Shown: positions 1-6,325, counted from the first letter of the stretch. The stretch: DNA of 8,277 bases from Wenzhouxiangella sp. (GCA_021767625.1 JAASTB010000081.1:1-8277); one strand, 5' to 3'. Numbers and translations: made by a program. The notes: a model not told the origin generated them from the letters alone.

Positions 1-125
1 GAACCCAGGCGCGCTCCCCGGATGATCACCAGGCAGGCCTCGTGGCGCTCGTCACAGGCGCGGGCCGTACCGAGGAGTACGGTCTCGCCGTCGGTGGGCT
101 GTTGTCGATCGGCTTCCTTGCTCAC
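1..125 (-). CDS. N-terminal fragment of a possible FHA-type signalling protein (partial, runs off left edge)
   Basis: A reading frame on the minus strand opens with GTG at 125-123 and stays open to the window edge, giving 41 codons. The peptide starts MSKEADRQQPTDGETVLLG and ends ACLVIIRGARLG. A charged, disordered-looking leader with a TVLLG segment, followed by a beta-strand-like 'LVIIRG..LG' segment, resembles the start of FHA-type domains in bacterial signalling proteins, some fused to GGDEF or other outputs. That reading rests on about a dozen residues and is tentative. No signal peptide is visible, so the product is probably cytoplasmic. The GTG has only a weak purine-rich ribosome site upstream. 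The frame could extend back to a TTG near 195 before meeting a stop. The gene is divergent from the FG-GAP gene at 330. Confidence 0.45.
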   Translation of the reverse strand, partial: MSKEADRQQPTDGETVLLGTARACDERHEACLVIIRGARLG

Positions 126-329
126 GTTTCGACTTTCGGTTTCCGGGCAATCAATGAACGAGGGCCGGAGACGTCCAGGTGGATGCCGGCGCAAACCCTA
201 GTGTACCCCGTCGCCAATCCGGCAACATTCAGAGCGAGACACACGAGCCGCCCGGCAACGGGCGGCGCAATTGCGGCCCGCCCCGCGATGGTGGACAATC
301 GACGGGTCCGCCTCGATTCTCACCGAGCC
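126..329. promoter_or_regulatory. Divergent intergenic region with weak promoter candidates
   Basis: This gap separates the minus-strand gene starting at 125 from the plus-strand gene starting at 330. I see no convincing small gene in it. Minus strand: TACACT at 205-200 matches four of six -10 bases and would give a leader of about 68 nt to the GTG at 125, but no good -35 lies at 17 nt. Plus strand: TTGCGG (271-276), a 17-nt spacer and GACAAT (294-299) form a weak sigma70-like pair that would start transcription just upstream of the ATG at 330. Both are guesses. The hairpin at 247-266 lies between them. Confidence 0.3.
247..266. other. Perfect 8-bp GC stem with GCAA (GNRA) tetraloop
   Basis: GCCGCCCG (247-254) is followed by the loop GCAA and the exact reverse complement CGGGCGGC (259-266). 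Read on the plus strand the loop fits the GNRA class, so an RNA copy would be very stable. The 8-bp palindrome GCAATTGC (267-274) follows immediately. No T-run follows on either strand, so it is not a classical intrinsic terminator. Its place between two divergent genes leaves a role as a protein-binding site or leader structure open. Confidence 0.6.
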
Positions 330-1940
330 ATGCCTCAATCCGTGCCGGGCCGTATCGCCCCGATGCTCTTGCCTATGCTGGTCGCGCTACCGGCTTCGGC
401 CCAGTTCGACGGCTTCGACCGGGTGCTGGCCATCGACAGCGGGCTCAATGCACCCTTCCAGATGCCCATGGCCTTCACGACGCACCTGCATGCAGGCGGT
501 GCGGTGGCCGGCGACGTCGACGGCGACGGTGACCTCGACCTGCTCGTGATGCGCGGTATGCACTCGCCCCGGCTGTTCATCAACAACGGCCAGGCGCAGT
601 TTTCCGACGGCACGACAGCGGCCGGCCTGACCGGTATCGGGGGCCTGCCCAACGGTGCCCTCCTGGCCGACGTCACCGGCGACGGCGCACTGGACCTCCT
701 GCTCGGCGGCATCGCGACGGACCGCACGAACCCCGACAGCTACACGCCCATGCGCCTGTTCGTCAACGACGGGCACGGTGCCTTTGGCGATGCGACCGAG
801 CAGAGCAATCTCGCCTCGTCGCTGGATTCGCACTCCATGGCGATGGCCGATATCGACCGCGACGGCGACCTCGACCTGTTCGTGACCTACTGGCATCACG
901 AGGTCGGATCAGCCGTCGGCCATCTGTGGCGTAACCTCGGGGAAGGACAGTTCGAAGACATCAGTGTCGCCGCCGGCATCGGTCCTTGGTATTCGAACGA
1001 AAACTCCCTCTACAACTTCACCCCGACCTTCACCGATCTCGACGGCGACGGCTGGCCCGACCTGCTGATCAGCGCGGACTTCGGGCATTCGCGCGTGTTC
1101 CTCAACCAGGGTGACGGCAGCTTCGCCGACGCCACCGACGCATCGGTGATCACGGATGAGAACGGGATGGGATCGGCCGTCGGAGACTTCGACAACGACG
1201 GCGATTTCGACTGGTTCGTGACCAGCATCTGGGACGAATTTGCTTCGCCCTACTACGGCACCAGCGGCAACCGCCTTTACCGCAACGACGGGGCGGGCGG
1301 CTTCGAGGACGTGACCGACAGCGCCGGCGTGCGCGAGGGTAGCTGGGGTTGGGGCGCCTGCGCGGCGGATTTCGACAACGACGGCTGGCTGGACCTGTAT
1401 ATGGTCAACGGCTACCAGACACATCAACCCCGCTTTCTCGGCCGTCCGGCCCGGCTGTTCATGAACGACGGCGACGGCAGCTTCACCGAGCAGGCCCAGG
1501 CCCAAAGCGTCGCCACGACCGGCCAGGGGCGAGCCGTGGTCTGCTTCGACGCCGACGGCGACGGTCATGTCGATATCCTGGTGCAGAACAGCCATGCGTT
1601 CGGCGAGACGGCCGTACAGCCCCAGTTCTATCGCAATCGAGGCTCGAACAATCACTGGCTCCGCGTCCGACTGGCCGGCCCGCCCGGCAACCGCCACGGC
1701 ATCGGCGCACGAATCAGCCTGGAGTCTGACGGGCTCGAGCAGGTGCGCGAAATCCGGGCCGGGGGAAGCTTCCTTTCCTCACAGCCTCCCGAAGCGCATT
1801 TCGGCCTCGGAACGGCCGAACTGGCCGACCGGCTGATCGTCCGGTGGCCAGACGGGCGAACAAGCTTGATCGAGGCAATCGAAGTCGACCGAATCATGGA
1901 AGTCGCGTATGACGAACTGTTCCAGAATCGCTTTCAGTAG
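330..1940 (+). CDS. Secreted FG-GAP/VCBS-repeat protein with C-terminal ASPIC/UnbV domain (CRTAC1-type)
   Basis: A 536-residue exported protein. Residues 1-24 look like a signal peptide (hydrophobic MLLPMLVALPASA, cleavage before QFDGF). Seven calcium-binding D-x-[DT]-x-D-G-x-x-D loops sit at about residues 62-70, 114-122, 174-182, 236-244, 287-295, 348-356 and 407-415, matching a seven-bladed FG-GAP (integrin-alpha-like) propeller. Residues about 441-525 form an ASPIC/UnbV domain (NNHWLRVRL, then GIGARI, IRAGGSFLSSQPPEAHFGLG, RWPDGR). The family is usually secreted and often adhesive or of unknown function. The ATG at 330 was chosen because it directly precedes the signal peptide. The frame is open back to 42, but that would cover the divergent gene and bury the signal peptide; ATG 288 is a weaker alternative. 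The last residues, ELFQNRFQ, resemble the tails of the next two genes. Its end overlaps the following gene by 32 nt. Confidence 0.9.
   Translation: MPQSVPGRIAPMLLPMLVALPASAQFDGFDRVLAIDSGLNAPFQMPMAFTTHLHAGGAVAGDVDGDGDLDLLVMRGMHSPRLFINNGQAQFSDGTTAAGLTGIGGLPNGALLADVTGDGALDLLLGGIATDRTNPDSYTPMRLFVNDGHGAFGDATEQSNLASSLDSHSMAMADIDRDGDLDLFVTYWHHEVGSAVGHLWRNLGEGQFEDISVAAGIGPWYSNENSLYNFTPTFTDLDGDGWPDLLISADFGHSRVFLNQGDGSFADATDASVITDENGMGSAVGDFDNDGDFDWFVTSIWDEFASPYYGTSGNRLYRNDGAGGFEDVTDSAGVREGSWGWGACAADFDNDGWLDLYMVNGYQTHQPRFLGRPARLFMNDGDGSFTEQAQAQSVATTGQGRAVVCFDADGDGHVDILVQNSHAFGETAVQPQFYRNRGSNNHWLRVRLAGPPGNRHGIGARISLESDGLEQVREIRAGGSFLSSQPPEAHFGLGTAELADRLIVRWPDGRTSLIEAIEVDRIMEVAYDELFQNRFQ
1898..1902 (+). 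promoter_or_regulatory. Ribosome binding site for the haloperoxidase gene, inside the upstream gene
   Basis: GGAAG lies six bases before the ATG at 1909 and inside the last codons of the FG-GAP gene. It supports ATG 1909 as the true start and hence a real 32-nt coding overlap with translational coupling. Confidence 0.55.
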
Positions 1941-3834
1941 GCGCTCTCGCCTCGCCGTGGCGGCCTTGCTCGCCCTGTGCCTGATTGCCGCCACCCACGC
2001 CGGTGAACCCCAATCGGTGGCGCGCCAGTGGAACGAGGCCCTGCTCGAGGCGATCAGCAGGGACCTCGCCAGGCCCGTCGTCCATGCGCGCAACCTGCAC
2101 CACAGCTCGGCGGCGATGTGGGACGCCTGGGCGGCGTTCGACGACGTCGCCGATCCGGTCCTGCACCGCGAGCGTCACACCGCCGTGGACGTCGCCGCCG
2201 CCCGCGAAGAAGCCATCAGCCATGCTGCTTACCGCCTGCTTCGCCATCGTTTCGCGACATCGCCGGGCAACGACCCGGAAGACCCGGACAACCCGGAGAA
2301 CACGCTCAACCGGTTTCGATCGCTGATGATCGAGCTCGGCTACGATCCCGACTTCGATGACGCCGCAGGCACCTCGCCGGCGTCGCTCGGAGTCCGGATC
2401 GCCAACTCCTGGATTCTGCACGGCCTGGCGGACGGTTCCAATGAAGGCAACGGCTACAGCAACAATTTCTACGTGCCGGTCAACGCGCCGCTCGACCTGG
2501 ACCTGTCGGGCAATCCTTCCATGGTCGATCCGAATCGCTGGCAGCCGCTCCAGCGAGATGACGGCTTCGTCGACCAGAGCGGCAACCAGGTCGGCCAGGC
2601 ACAGAATTTCCTGGGCGCTGAATGGGGCGCGGTGATCCCGTTCGCGATGGATGCCGCGGACCTGTCCATCTATCCAGACGACTCGGGCGACTGGGACCAT
2701 TGGGTCTATCACGACCCGGGCCCGCCACCGGCGCTGGGAGGTGCCGGGGACACGCAATGGAAGGCCGCCTTTGCCGAAGTGGTCGAGTATTCCAGCCAGC
2801 TCGATCCCGCCGACGGCGCGATGCTCGACATCAGTCCGGCCAGCCGGGGCAACAACAGTCTCGGGACGAACGACGGCAGCGGTTACACCGTCAATCCGCA
2901 TACCGGCGAGCCCTATCCGGCGCAGATCGTGCTCCGCGGCGACTACCGCCGTGTCATTTCCGAGTACTGGGCCGACGGGCCCGCTTCCGAAACCCCTCCC
3001 GGTCACTGGTTCAGAATCTTCAACGACCTGGTCAACGACCACCCATTGCTGGTGCGAAGGATCGGCGGCACGGGCCCTGAACTGTCCGGCCTGGAATGGG
3101 ACGTCAAGGCCTACGTCGCGCTTGGGGGGGCGGTTCACGACGCCGCCGTGGCCTCATGGGGCATCAAGGGACATCACGACGCTGTCCGCCCGATATCGGC
3201 CATCCGCCACATGGCCGAGCGCGGCCAGTCCAGCGACCCGGACGGCCCGTCCTATCACCCGGACGGATTGCCGCTGCAGCCCGGCCTGATCGAGGTGGTG
3301 ACCACCGAGACGGCTGCGGCCCACCACGCCCACCTGGCCGGACATATCGGCGAAATCGCGGTGCGCGCATGGCGTGGCCACGGCCATGACCCCGAAACCG
3401 AGACCGCGGGCGTTGGCTGGATCCTGGCCAAGGACTGGTGGCCCTACCAGAACGAGGGATTCGTAACCCCGCCGTTCGCCGGTTACGTTTCGGGCCACAG
3501 CACCTTCAGCCGCGCTGCAGCGGAAGTCTTGACCGGCCTGACCGGGGACAGTTACTTCCCGGGCGGCCTGGGCGAGATCTGCGTGAGCGCCGGCGAATTC
3601 CTGGACTTCGAAGACGGCCCCAGTGCCGACCTTTGCCTGCAGTGGGCGCGATACTACGACGCCTCGGACGAAAGCGGCATCTCACGTATCTTCGGCGGCA
3701 TCCATCCGTCTTTCGACGACCTGCCGGGGCGCATCGTCGGCCACGAGATCGGCCTGGACGCGTGGGCCCGCGCACAACGGCATTTCGAGGGATCGATCTC
3801 CCGGATTTTCCGCGACGAATTCTCCAGTCCTTAG
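1909..3834 (+). CDS. Secreted vanadium-dependent haloperoxidase-like protein (PAP2 superfamily fold)
   Basis: A 641-residue protein. Residues 1-31 are a signal peptide: an RRSR basic patch, hydrophobic AVAALLALCLIAATHA, cleavage before GEPQ. The C-terminal half carries the vanadate-binding set of vanadium haloperoxidases and type 2 acid phosphatases: K420-x6-R427-P (KGHHDAVRP), S528-G529-H530, and S592-R593-x5-H599-x3-D603 (SRIFGGIHPSFDD). By position these match K353, R360, S402-G403-H404, R490, H496 and D500 of the fungal chloroperoxidase (from memory), so an active oxidoreductase using peroxide and halide, or a phosphatase, is plausible. The usual proline before SGH is valine (YVSGH). The N-terminal half (for example ANSWILHGLADGSNEGNGYS) is typical of long bacterial members. 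The start is supported by GGAAG six bases upstream. The gene is coupled to the CRTAC1-type gene and ends in the tail IFRDEFSSP, with its stop interlocked with that of the opposing gene. Confidence 0.88.
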   Translation: MTNCSRIAFSRRSRLAVAALLALCLIAATHAGEPQSVARQWNEALLEAISRDLARPVVHARNLHHSSAAMWDAWAAFDDVADPVLHRERHTAVDVAAAREEAISHAAYRLLRHRFATSPGNDPEDPDNPENTLNRFRSLMIELGYDPDFDDAAGTSPASLGVRIANSWILHGLADGSNEGNGYSNNFYVPVNAPLDLDLSGNPSMVDPNRWQPLQRDDGFVDQSGNQVGQAQNFLGAEWGAVIPFAMDAADLSIYPDDSGDWDHWVYHDPGPPPALGGAGDTQWKAAFAEVVEYSSQLDPADGAMLDISPASRGNNSLGTNDGSGYTVNPHTGEPYPAQIVLRGDYRRVISEYWADGPASETPPGHWFRIFNDLVNDHPLLVRRIGGTGPELSGLEWDVKAYVALGGAVHDAAVASWGIKGHHDAVRPISAIRHMAERGQSSDPDGPSYHPDGLPLQPGLIEVVTTETAAAHHAHLAGHIGEIAVRAWRGHGHDPETETAGVGWILAKDWWPYQNEGFVTPPFAGYVSGHSTFSRAAAEVLTGLTGDSYFPGGLGEICVSAGEFLDFEDGPSADLCLQWARYYDASDESGISRIFGGIHPSFDDLPGRIVGHEIGLDAWARAQRHFEGSISRIFRDEFSSP

Positions 3835-3861
3835 GGAGCCTCGAACCGGTCCCGGAAAATC
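3804..3861. repeat. Inverted repeat across the convergent stop codons, made by two matching C-terminal tails
   Basis: GATTTTCCGCGAC (3804-3816) and the reverse complement of 3849-3861 (GATTTTCCGGGAC) agree at 12 of 13 bases. A further three pairs (3820-3822 with 3843-3845) lie inside. A short alternative inner stem, CTCC (3822-3825) with GGAG (3835-3838), surrounds the stop codons. Both arms are coding: each encodes IFRD at the end of its own gene. It could form a hairpin in read-through transcripts from either side, but no T-run follows, so a terminator role is unproven. Confidence 0.75.
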
Positions 3862-4868
3862 ATGCCTGGACTGACCACGGCACCATCGACGACCAGGGCG
3901 TGCAAGGCGTAGTCGGGATCGGTCGTCCACTGCGATACCGTGCCGTTATCCGACCCGGCGAACAGCGCCATGAATCCCGGCGCGGGAGCCATGCCGCCGC
4001 CGCTGCCCGCCAGCCACCACGCTTCGCCGGAAGCGTCTAGATCGGCGACCTGCCCCAGGCCCAGCAGGCAGCAATCGCTGTCGCTTTCGGCAGAGACCAG
4101 TTGGCCGGTGCCAGTGGCCGGATCGACGCGATAGAGGCCATCGTCGATCCCGCTGGGGCCGTCCTGCATGTAGAGGTCCAGGTGATCGCCGACTCCGCTG
4201 TAGCGAAGGAAGCCGGGTCGGCCCGATGTCGGCAGTGCGCCGATATCGCTCACGGTGCCGGTGGCGAGATCGACCGAACGAATTCGCCATTCGGCCTGCC
4301 CGAATTCGCGGCCCACGAAGAACAGCCGCCGGGCCGGGGCGTCGATGCCCGCCACACCGGTCATCAGTTCGCAGCAGATCTCGTCGGGCGGGCCGATGTC
4401 GGCCGCGCTGCCGGTGGCAGGATCGATGGAAAACCACTGAACCGTCGGATCGGCGGCGTTGCCGCCCAGCTCCACGCTAACCAGACGGCCCTGCACGGCA
4501 TCATGGACCAGGAACACCTGAGGGACCCGCGCCGGAACGACCGAGCTTGCCGAGGCGCCGTCGAACCCCAACGTTGCGAGCCGGTCTCCGTTCGCGGTCA
4601 GTTCACGACCGAAGACGAAAAAGCGCTCGCCGCCCGGATCGGCCGCGGTCAGGCCCGCGCCAACCCTGCAGCAGTCGGGAATCGCCGCCGATCCGGGCGT
4701 GATGCTGCCGTCACCGGAGTCGATACCGACCACGCGCAGGCTGTCATCGCTGCGGTCGACGACCACGGCAGCGAGCTCGGCCAGGGCAGCCGGCGAAACC
4801 GCCGCCGCTATCGTCATCAGGGCCGCGAAGACCGTGGTGCGACCCCGTGTCGCTGCAGGCCGGAGCAT
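3831..4868 (-). CDS. Secreted beta-propeller-like protein with three CC pairs, function unknown
   Basis: A 345-residue protein with a clear signal peptide (residues 1-30, hydrophobic TVFAALMTIAAAVSPAALA). I do not recognise a named family. The mature part is built from propeller-like strands: 'D.ATG....IG' segments recur (DPATGSAADIG, DLATGTVSDIG, DPATGTGQLVS), each preceded by a hydrophobic strand. Its only six cysteines form three vicinal pairs at 66-67 (PDCCRVGAG), 165-166 (EICCELMTG) and 266-267 (SDCCLLGLG), 99 and 101 residues apart, followed by similar strands (FFVFGRE, FFVGREF, WWLAGS). This implies three duplicated units of about 100 residues, perhaps two blades each. The C-terminus IFRDRFEAP matches the haloperoxidase tail. 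The ATG is three bases after the stop of the tail-fibre-like gene, with AGGA (4881-4878) nine bases upstream, so the two form one operon. The stop overlaps that of the opposing haloperoxidase. Confidence 0.8.
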   Translation of the reverse strand: MLRPAATRGRTTVFAALMTIAAAVSPAALAELAAVVVDRSDDSLRVVGIDSGDGSITPGSAAIPDCCRVGAGLTAADPGGERFFVFGRELTANGDRLATLGFDGASASSVVPARVPQVFLVHDAVQGRLVSVELGGNAADPTVQWFSIDPATGSAADIGPPDEICCELMTGVAGIDAPARRLFFVGREFGQAEWRIRSVDLATGTVSDIGALPTSGRPGFLRYSGVGDHLDLYMQDGPSGIDDGLYRVDPATGTGQLVSAESDSDCCLLGLGQVADLDASGEAWWLAGSGGGMAPAPGFMALFAGSDNGTVSQWTTDPDYALHALVVDGAVVSPGMIFRDRFEAP

Positions 4869-4871
4869 GGA

Positions 4872-5984
4872 TCAGCGTCCTGCGCGGTCGGCCAGCAGCG
4901 CCCGCTCCAGGCGCTCCAGGCGGGCCTCGAGCGCCTCGATCTCGCGCTCCTTTTCGTCGAGTTCGAGCTTGAGCGCCTGAGCCGCACCCAGGGCAACACC
5001 CGCCATATCGGCCAGGCTGATGCGCTCCGCGCTTTCGCCCAGCCCGAAGGCAGCGTGAAAGTCCTCGGCGGCCGGGCCGAAGTGGGGCGCACGATCCGAG
5101 CCGGACCGATAGCTCCAGCGGCCCAGTTCCAGTTGCTGAAGCAGACCGAGCAGGCGCCCGGGCTCGATGTCCTGGAACGCGGTCTTGGCGGCCCGACTGG
5201 ACAGCTGGTAGACCGAGCCGTCCACGCGCAAGTCGCCATCGGCAACGTGCAGCTTGGCGGCAGGCGATGCGGTGCCAAGACCGACATTGCCCGACGGCGC
5301 CACGTAGATGCTGTTCTCCGGCGCGCCGGGGACGAGTCGAAAGACCAGGTTGCTGTCCCCGGTGACGTCACGGATGAAGAAGTTGGCCTCGTTGCCCGCC
5401 ACGTCCCAGACCTGTGGCGTGAAACCGCTGGCGGCGGTCTGGTCGAGGCGCAAGGTGGGCGTGTTACCGTCGGCGACGTGCAGTTGAACGGCGGGTGATC
5501 CGGTGCCCATGCCCACGTTGCCGTTGTTGCGCACGAACAGGGAATTGGCCGGAGCTCCTGCCTGCAGGGTCATGATGTTGCGACCGGCCGTGCGGTCCTG
5601 GATCGCGAACATGTTCATCCCGCCGTTCAGGTCGTCGTTGGCGATCAAGGTCCAGTCGTTGGACGGGAAGCTGCCCGTAGCGGAAGTGTCGTCGAAATGG
5701 ATCCGCAGGTTGTTTTCCTTGAGCCGGATCGAGTCGGAACCGTAGCTCTCGGCCGCGGCGCAATCCTGGCCGACGCAGAGGCTGTTGTAGACCGTCAGGT
5801 CGCCGCTGATGACCTGGCTGGGAGTGATACCGCCCCCATCATCCTCCGGCGAGGGGGCGCCGACCGCCGGTTGGCTGACCCAGAGTTCATCCCCGATCCG
5901 GCGCAGCGACCCGGAAACGGGTTGAATCATGCTGTTTGCCGCGTTCTGCCCATCGTTCTCGTCGCGCGTCCGGGGGCCGCCCAA
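4872..5984 (-). CDS. Downstream part of the split gene: fibre repeats, S74 chaperone domain and coiled coil
   Basis: The frame holds up to 370 codons if counted from TTG 5984; an ATG at 5930 is the likeliest independent start. Numbered from 5984, residues 66-131 (NSLCVGQDC, then SDSIRLKENNLRIHF, FPSNDW) match the conserved body of secreted 'tail fiber domain' proteins. Two fibre repeats follow at 143-173 and 220-250, each reading GAP.NS..V...GNVG.GT.SPA..LHVADG. Residues 262-360 are an S74 intramolecular chaperone: S262-S-R-A-A-K267 gives the serine-lysine spacing of five seen in S74 self-cleaving domains, followed by HFGPAAEDFHAAFGLG and GVALGAAQAL. A charged coiled coil (about 339-365) ends it. 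In this family the domain drives trimer folding and may be cut off. C70 and C75 could form a disulfide. No IFRDRF-type tail is present. Confidence 0.8.
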   Translation of the reverse strand: MGGPRTRDENDGQNAANSMIQPVSGSLRRIGDELWVSQPAVGAPSPEDDGGGITPSQVISGDLTVYNSLCVGQDCAAAESYGSDSIRLKENNLRIHFDDTSATGSFPSNDWTLIANDDLNGGMNMFAIQDRTAGRNIMTLQAGAPANSLFVRNNGNVGMGTGSPAVQLHVADGNTPTLRLDQTAASGFTPQVWDVAGNEANFFIRDVTGDSNLVFRLVPGAPENSIYVAPSGNVGLGTASPAAKLHVADGDLRVDGSVYQLSSRAAKTAFQDIEPGRLLGLLQQLELGRWSYRSGSDRAPHFGPAAEDFHAAFGLGESAERISLADMAGVALGAAQALKLELDEKEREIEALEARLERLERALLADRAGR

Positions 5985-6280
5985 TGAAACTGCAGTTCCC
6001 AGAGATAGGATCCCTCGACGGTGGCGAGCCGTTCCAGCTGGTGCTCGTCCAGATGAATGGCCTCATTGGCGGCGAAACTGACCTCCCGGAAGAAGCCGTC
6101 CGGGCCGGCAACTCTGAGACTGGCCGCACCGGCGCCGACCGGACGCTCAACGCTCAGCGCCACAGGTGTGCCAGAAGCCCTGGAGTCCGAATCCGCCTCC
6201 CCATGAGCCGCTAGGGAAACGAACGCCAGGACGGCAGCGAACACGCGGACGATGCCGCGAGTGGGCAGGAAGTCGATCAT
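5927..6280 (-). CDS. Upstream part of the split gene: signal peptide and N-terminal domain
   Basis: A frame of 117 codons from ATG 6280. The start is fixed by GAGGG (6293-6289) eight bases upstream and by the signal peptide that follows directly (MIDFLPTRGIVRVFAAVLAF, then VSLAAHGEADS). An ATG at 6322 is in frame but lies within the leader hairpin and lacks a good ribosome site. After the signal peptide, residues 40-98 (ALSVERP, SLRVAGPDGFFREVSF, YLWELQFHW) form a small beta-rich domain that in full-length relatives precedes the fibre repeats. The last 14 residues (GRATRTMGRTRQTA) look like out-of-frame sequence, supporting a frameshift at about 5972-5976. Confidence 0.7.
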   Translation of the reverse strand: MIDFLPTRGIVRVFAAVLAFVSLAAHGEADSDSRASGTPVALSVERPVGAGAASLRVAGPDGFFREVSFAANEAIHLDEHQLERLATVEGSYLWELQFHWAAPGRATRTMGRTRQTA

Positions 6281-6288
6281 CGATAGGT

Positions 6289-6293
6289 CCCTC
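6289..6293 (-). promoter_or_regulatory. Ribosome binding site for the tail-fibre-like gene
   Basis: Read on the minus strand, GAGGG sits eight bases before ATG 6280. It decides the start in favour of 6280 over the in-frame ATG at 6322. Confidence 0.55.
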
Positions 6294-6303
6294 GTATCGG
6301 AAA

Positions 6304-6325
6304 GCCGGGCGCGCTCGCGCACGGC
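6304..6325 (-). other. GC-rich hairpin in the 5' leader of the tail-fibre operon
   Basis: On the minus strand GCCG-T-GCGC, loop GAGC, GCGC-C-CGGC forms an eight-pair stem with one mismatch. It lies between the predicted transcription start (about 6336) and the ribosome site at 6293-6289. It may affect mRNA stability or translation, but it may also be a by-product of high GC content. Confidence 0.35.

Larger units (their letters stand above)
4872..6280 (-). pseudogene. Secreted tail-fibre-like protein with C-terminal S74 chaperone domain, split by an apparent one-base frameshift
   Basis: Two overlapping minus-strand frames together make one recognisable protein: a signal peptide and family N-terminus in one frame, the fibre repeats and S74 domain in the other. 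The first frame reads ...YLWELQFHWAAP, then runs into GRATRTMGRTRQTA and stops at 5927. The second is continuous with ...RTRDENDGQNAANS from the same place. Restoring one C in the five-C run (five G at 5972-5976 on the plus strand) joins them into a 469-residue protein. A real disabling mutation, an assembly error in a homopolymer, and slippage during expression are all possible. The first stop (TGA 5929-5927) overlaps an in-frame ATG of the second frame (5930-5928) as ATGA, so the downstream half could also be translated by coupling, but then without a signal peptide. In either case the gene leads an operon with the CC-propeller gene. Confidence 0.72.

Noticed and set aside
42..329. Upstream extension of the FG-GAP gene to ATG 42
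   Set aside because: It would place about 96 residues before the signal peptide and overlap the divergent gene and the intergenic hairpin.
909..1697. Long minus-strand open frame (262 codons) opposite the FG-GAP gene
   Set aside because: It mirrors the repeated Asp/Gly codons of the real gene and has no recognisable domain, signal peptide or ribosome site.
1894..3138. Minus-strand open frame of 414 codons opposite the haloperoxidase gene
   Set aside because: It is a by-product of GC-rich third positions. The plus strand has the signal peptide and full vanadate motifs, while this frame shows no domain and spans two real genes.
4101..5498. Plus-strand open frame of 465 codons opposite the CC-propeller and tail-fibre genes
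   Set aside because: The minus strand carries the signal peptide, GNVG repeats and S74 domain. The plus frame is low-complexity and crosses two genes.
5965..5985. Canonical programmed -1 frameshift site
   Set aside because: GCC CCC GGA is not an X-XXY-YYZ heptamer, and I see no stimulatory element I could defend; single-tRNA slippage is only a possibility.
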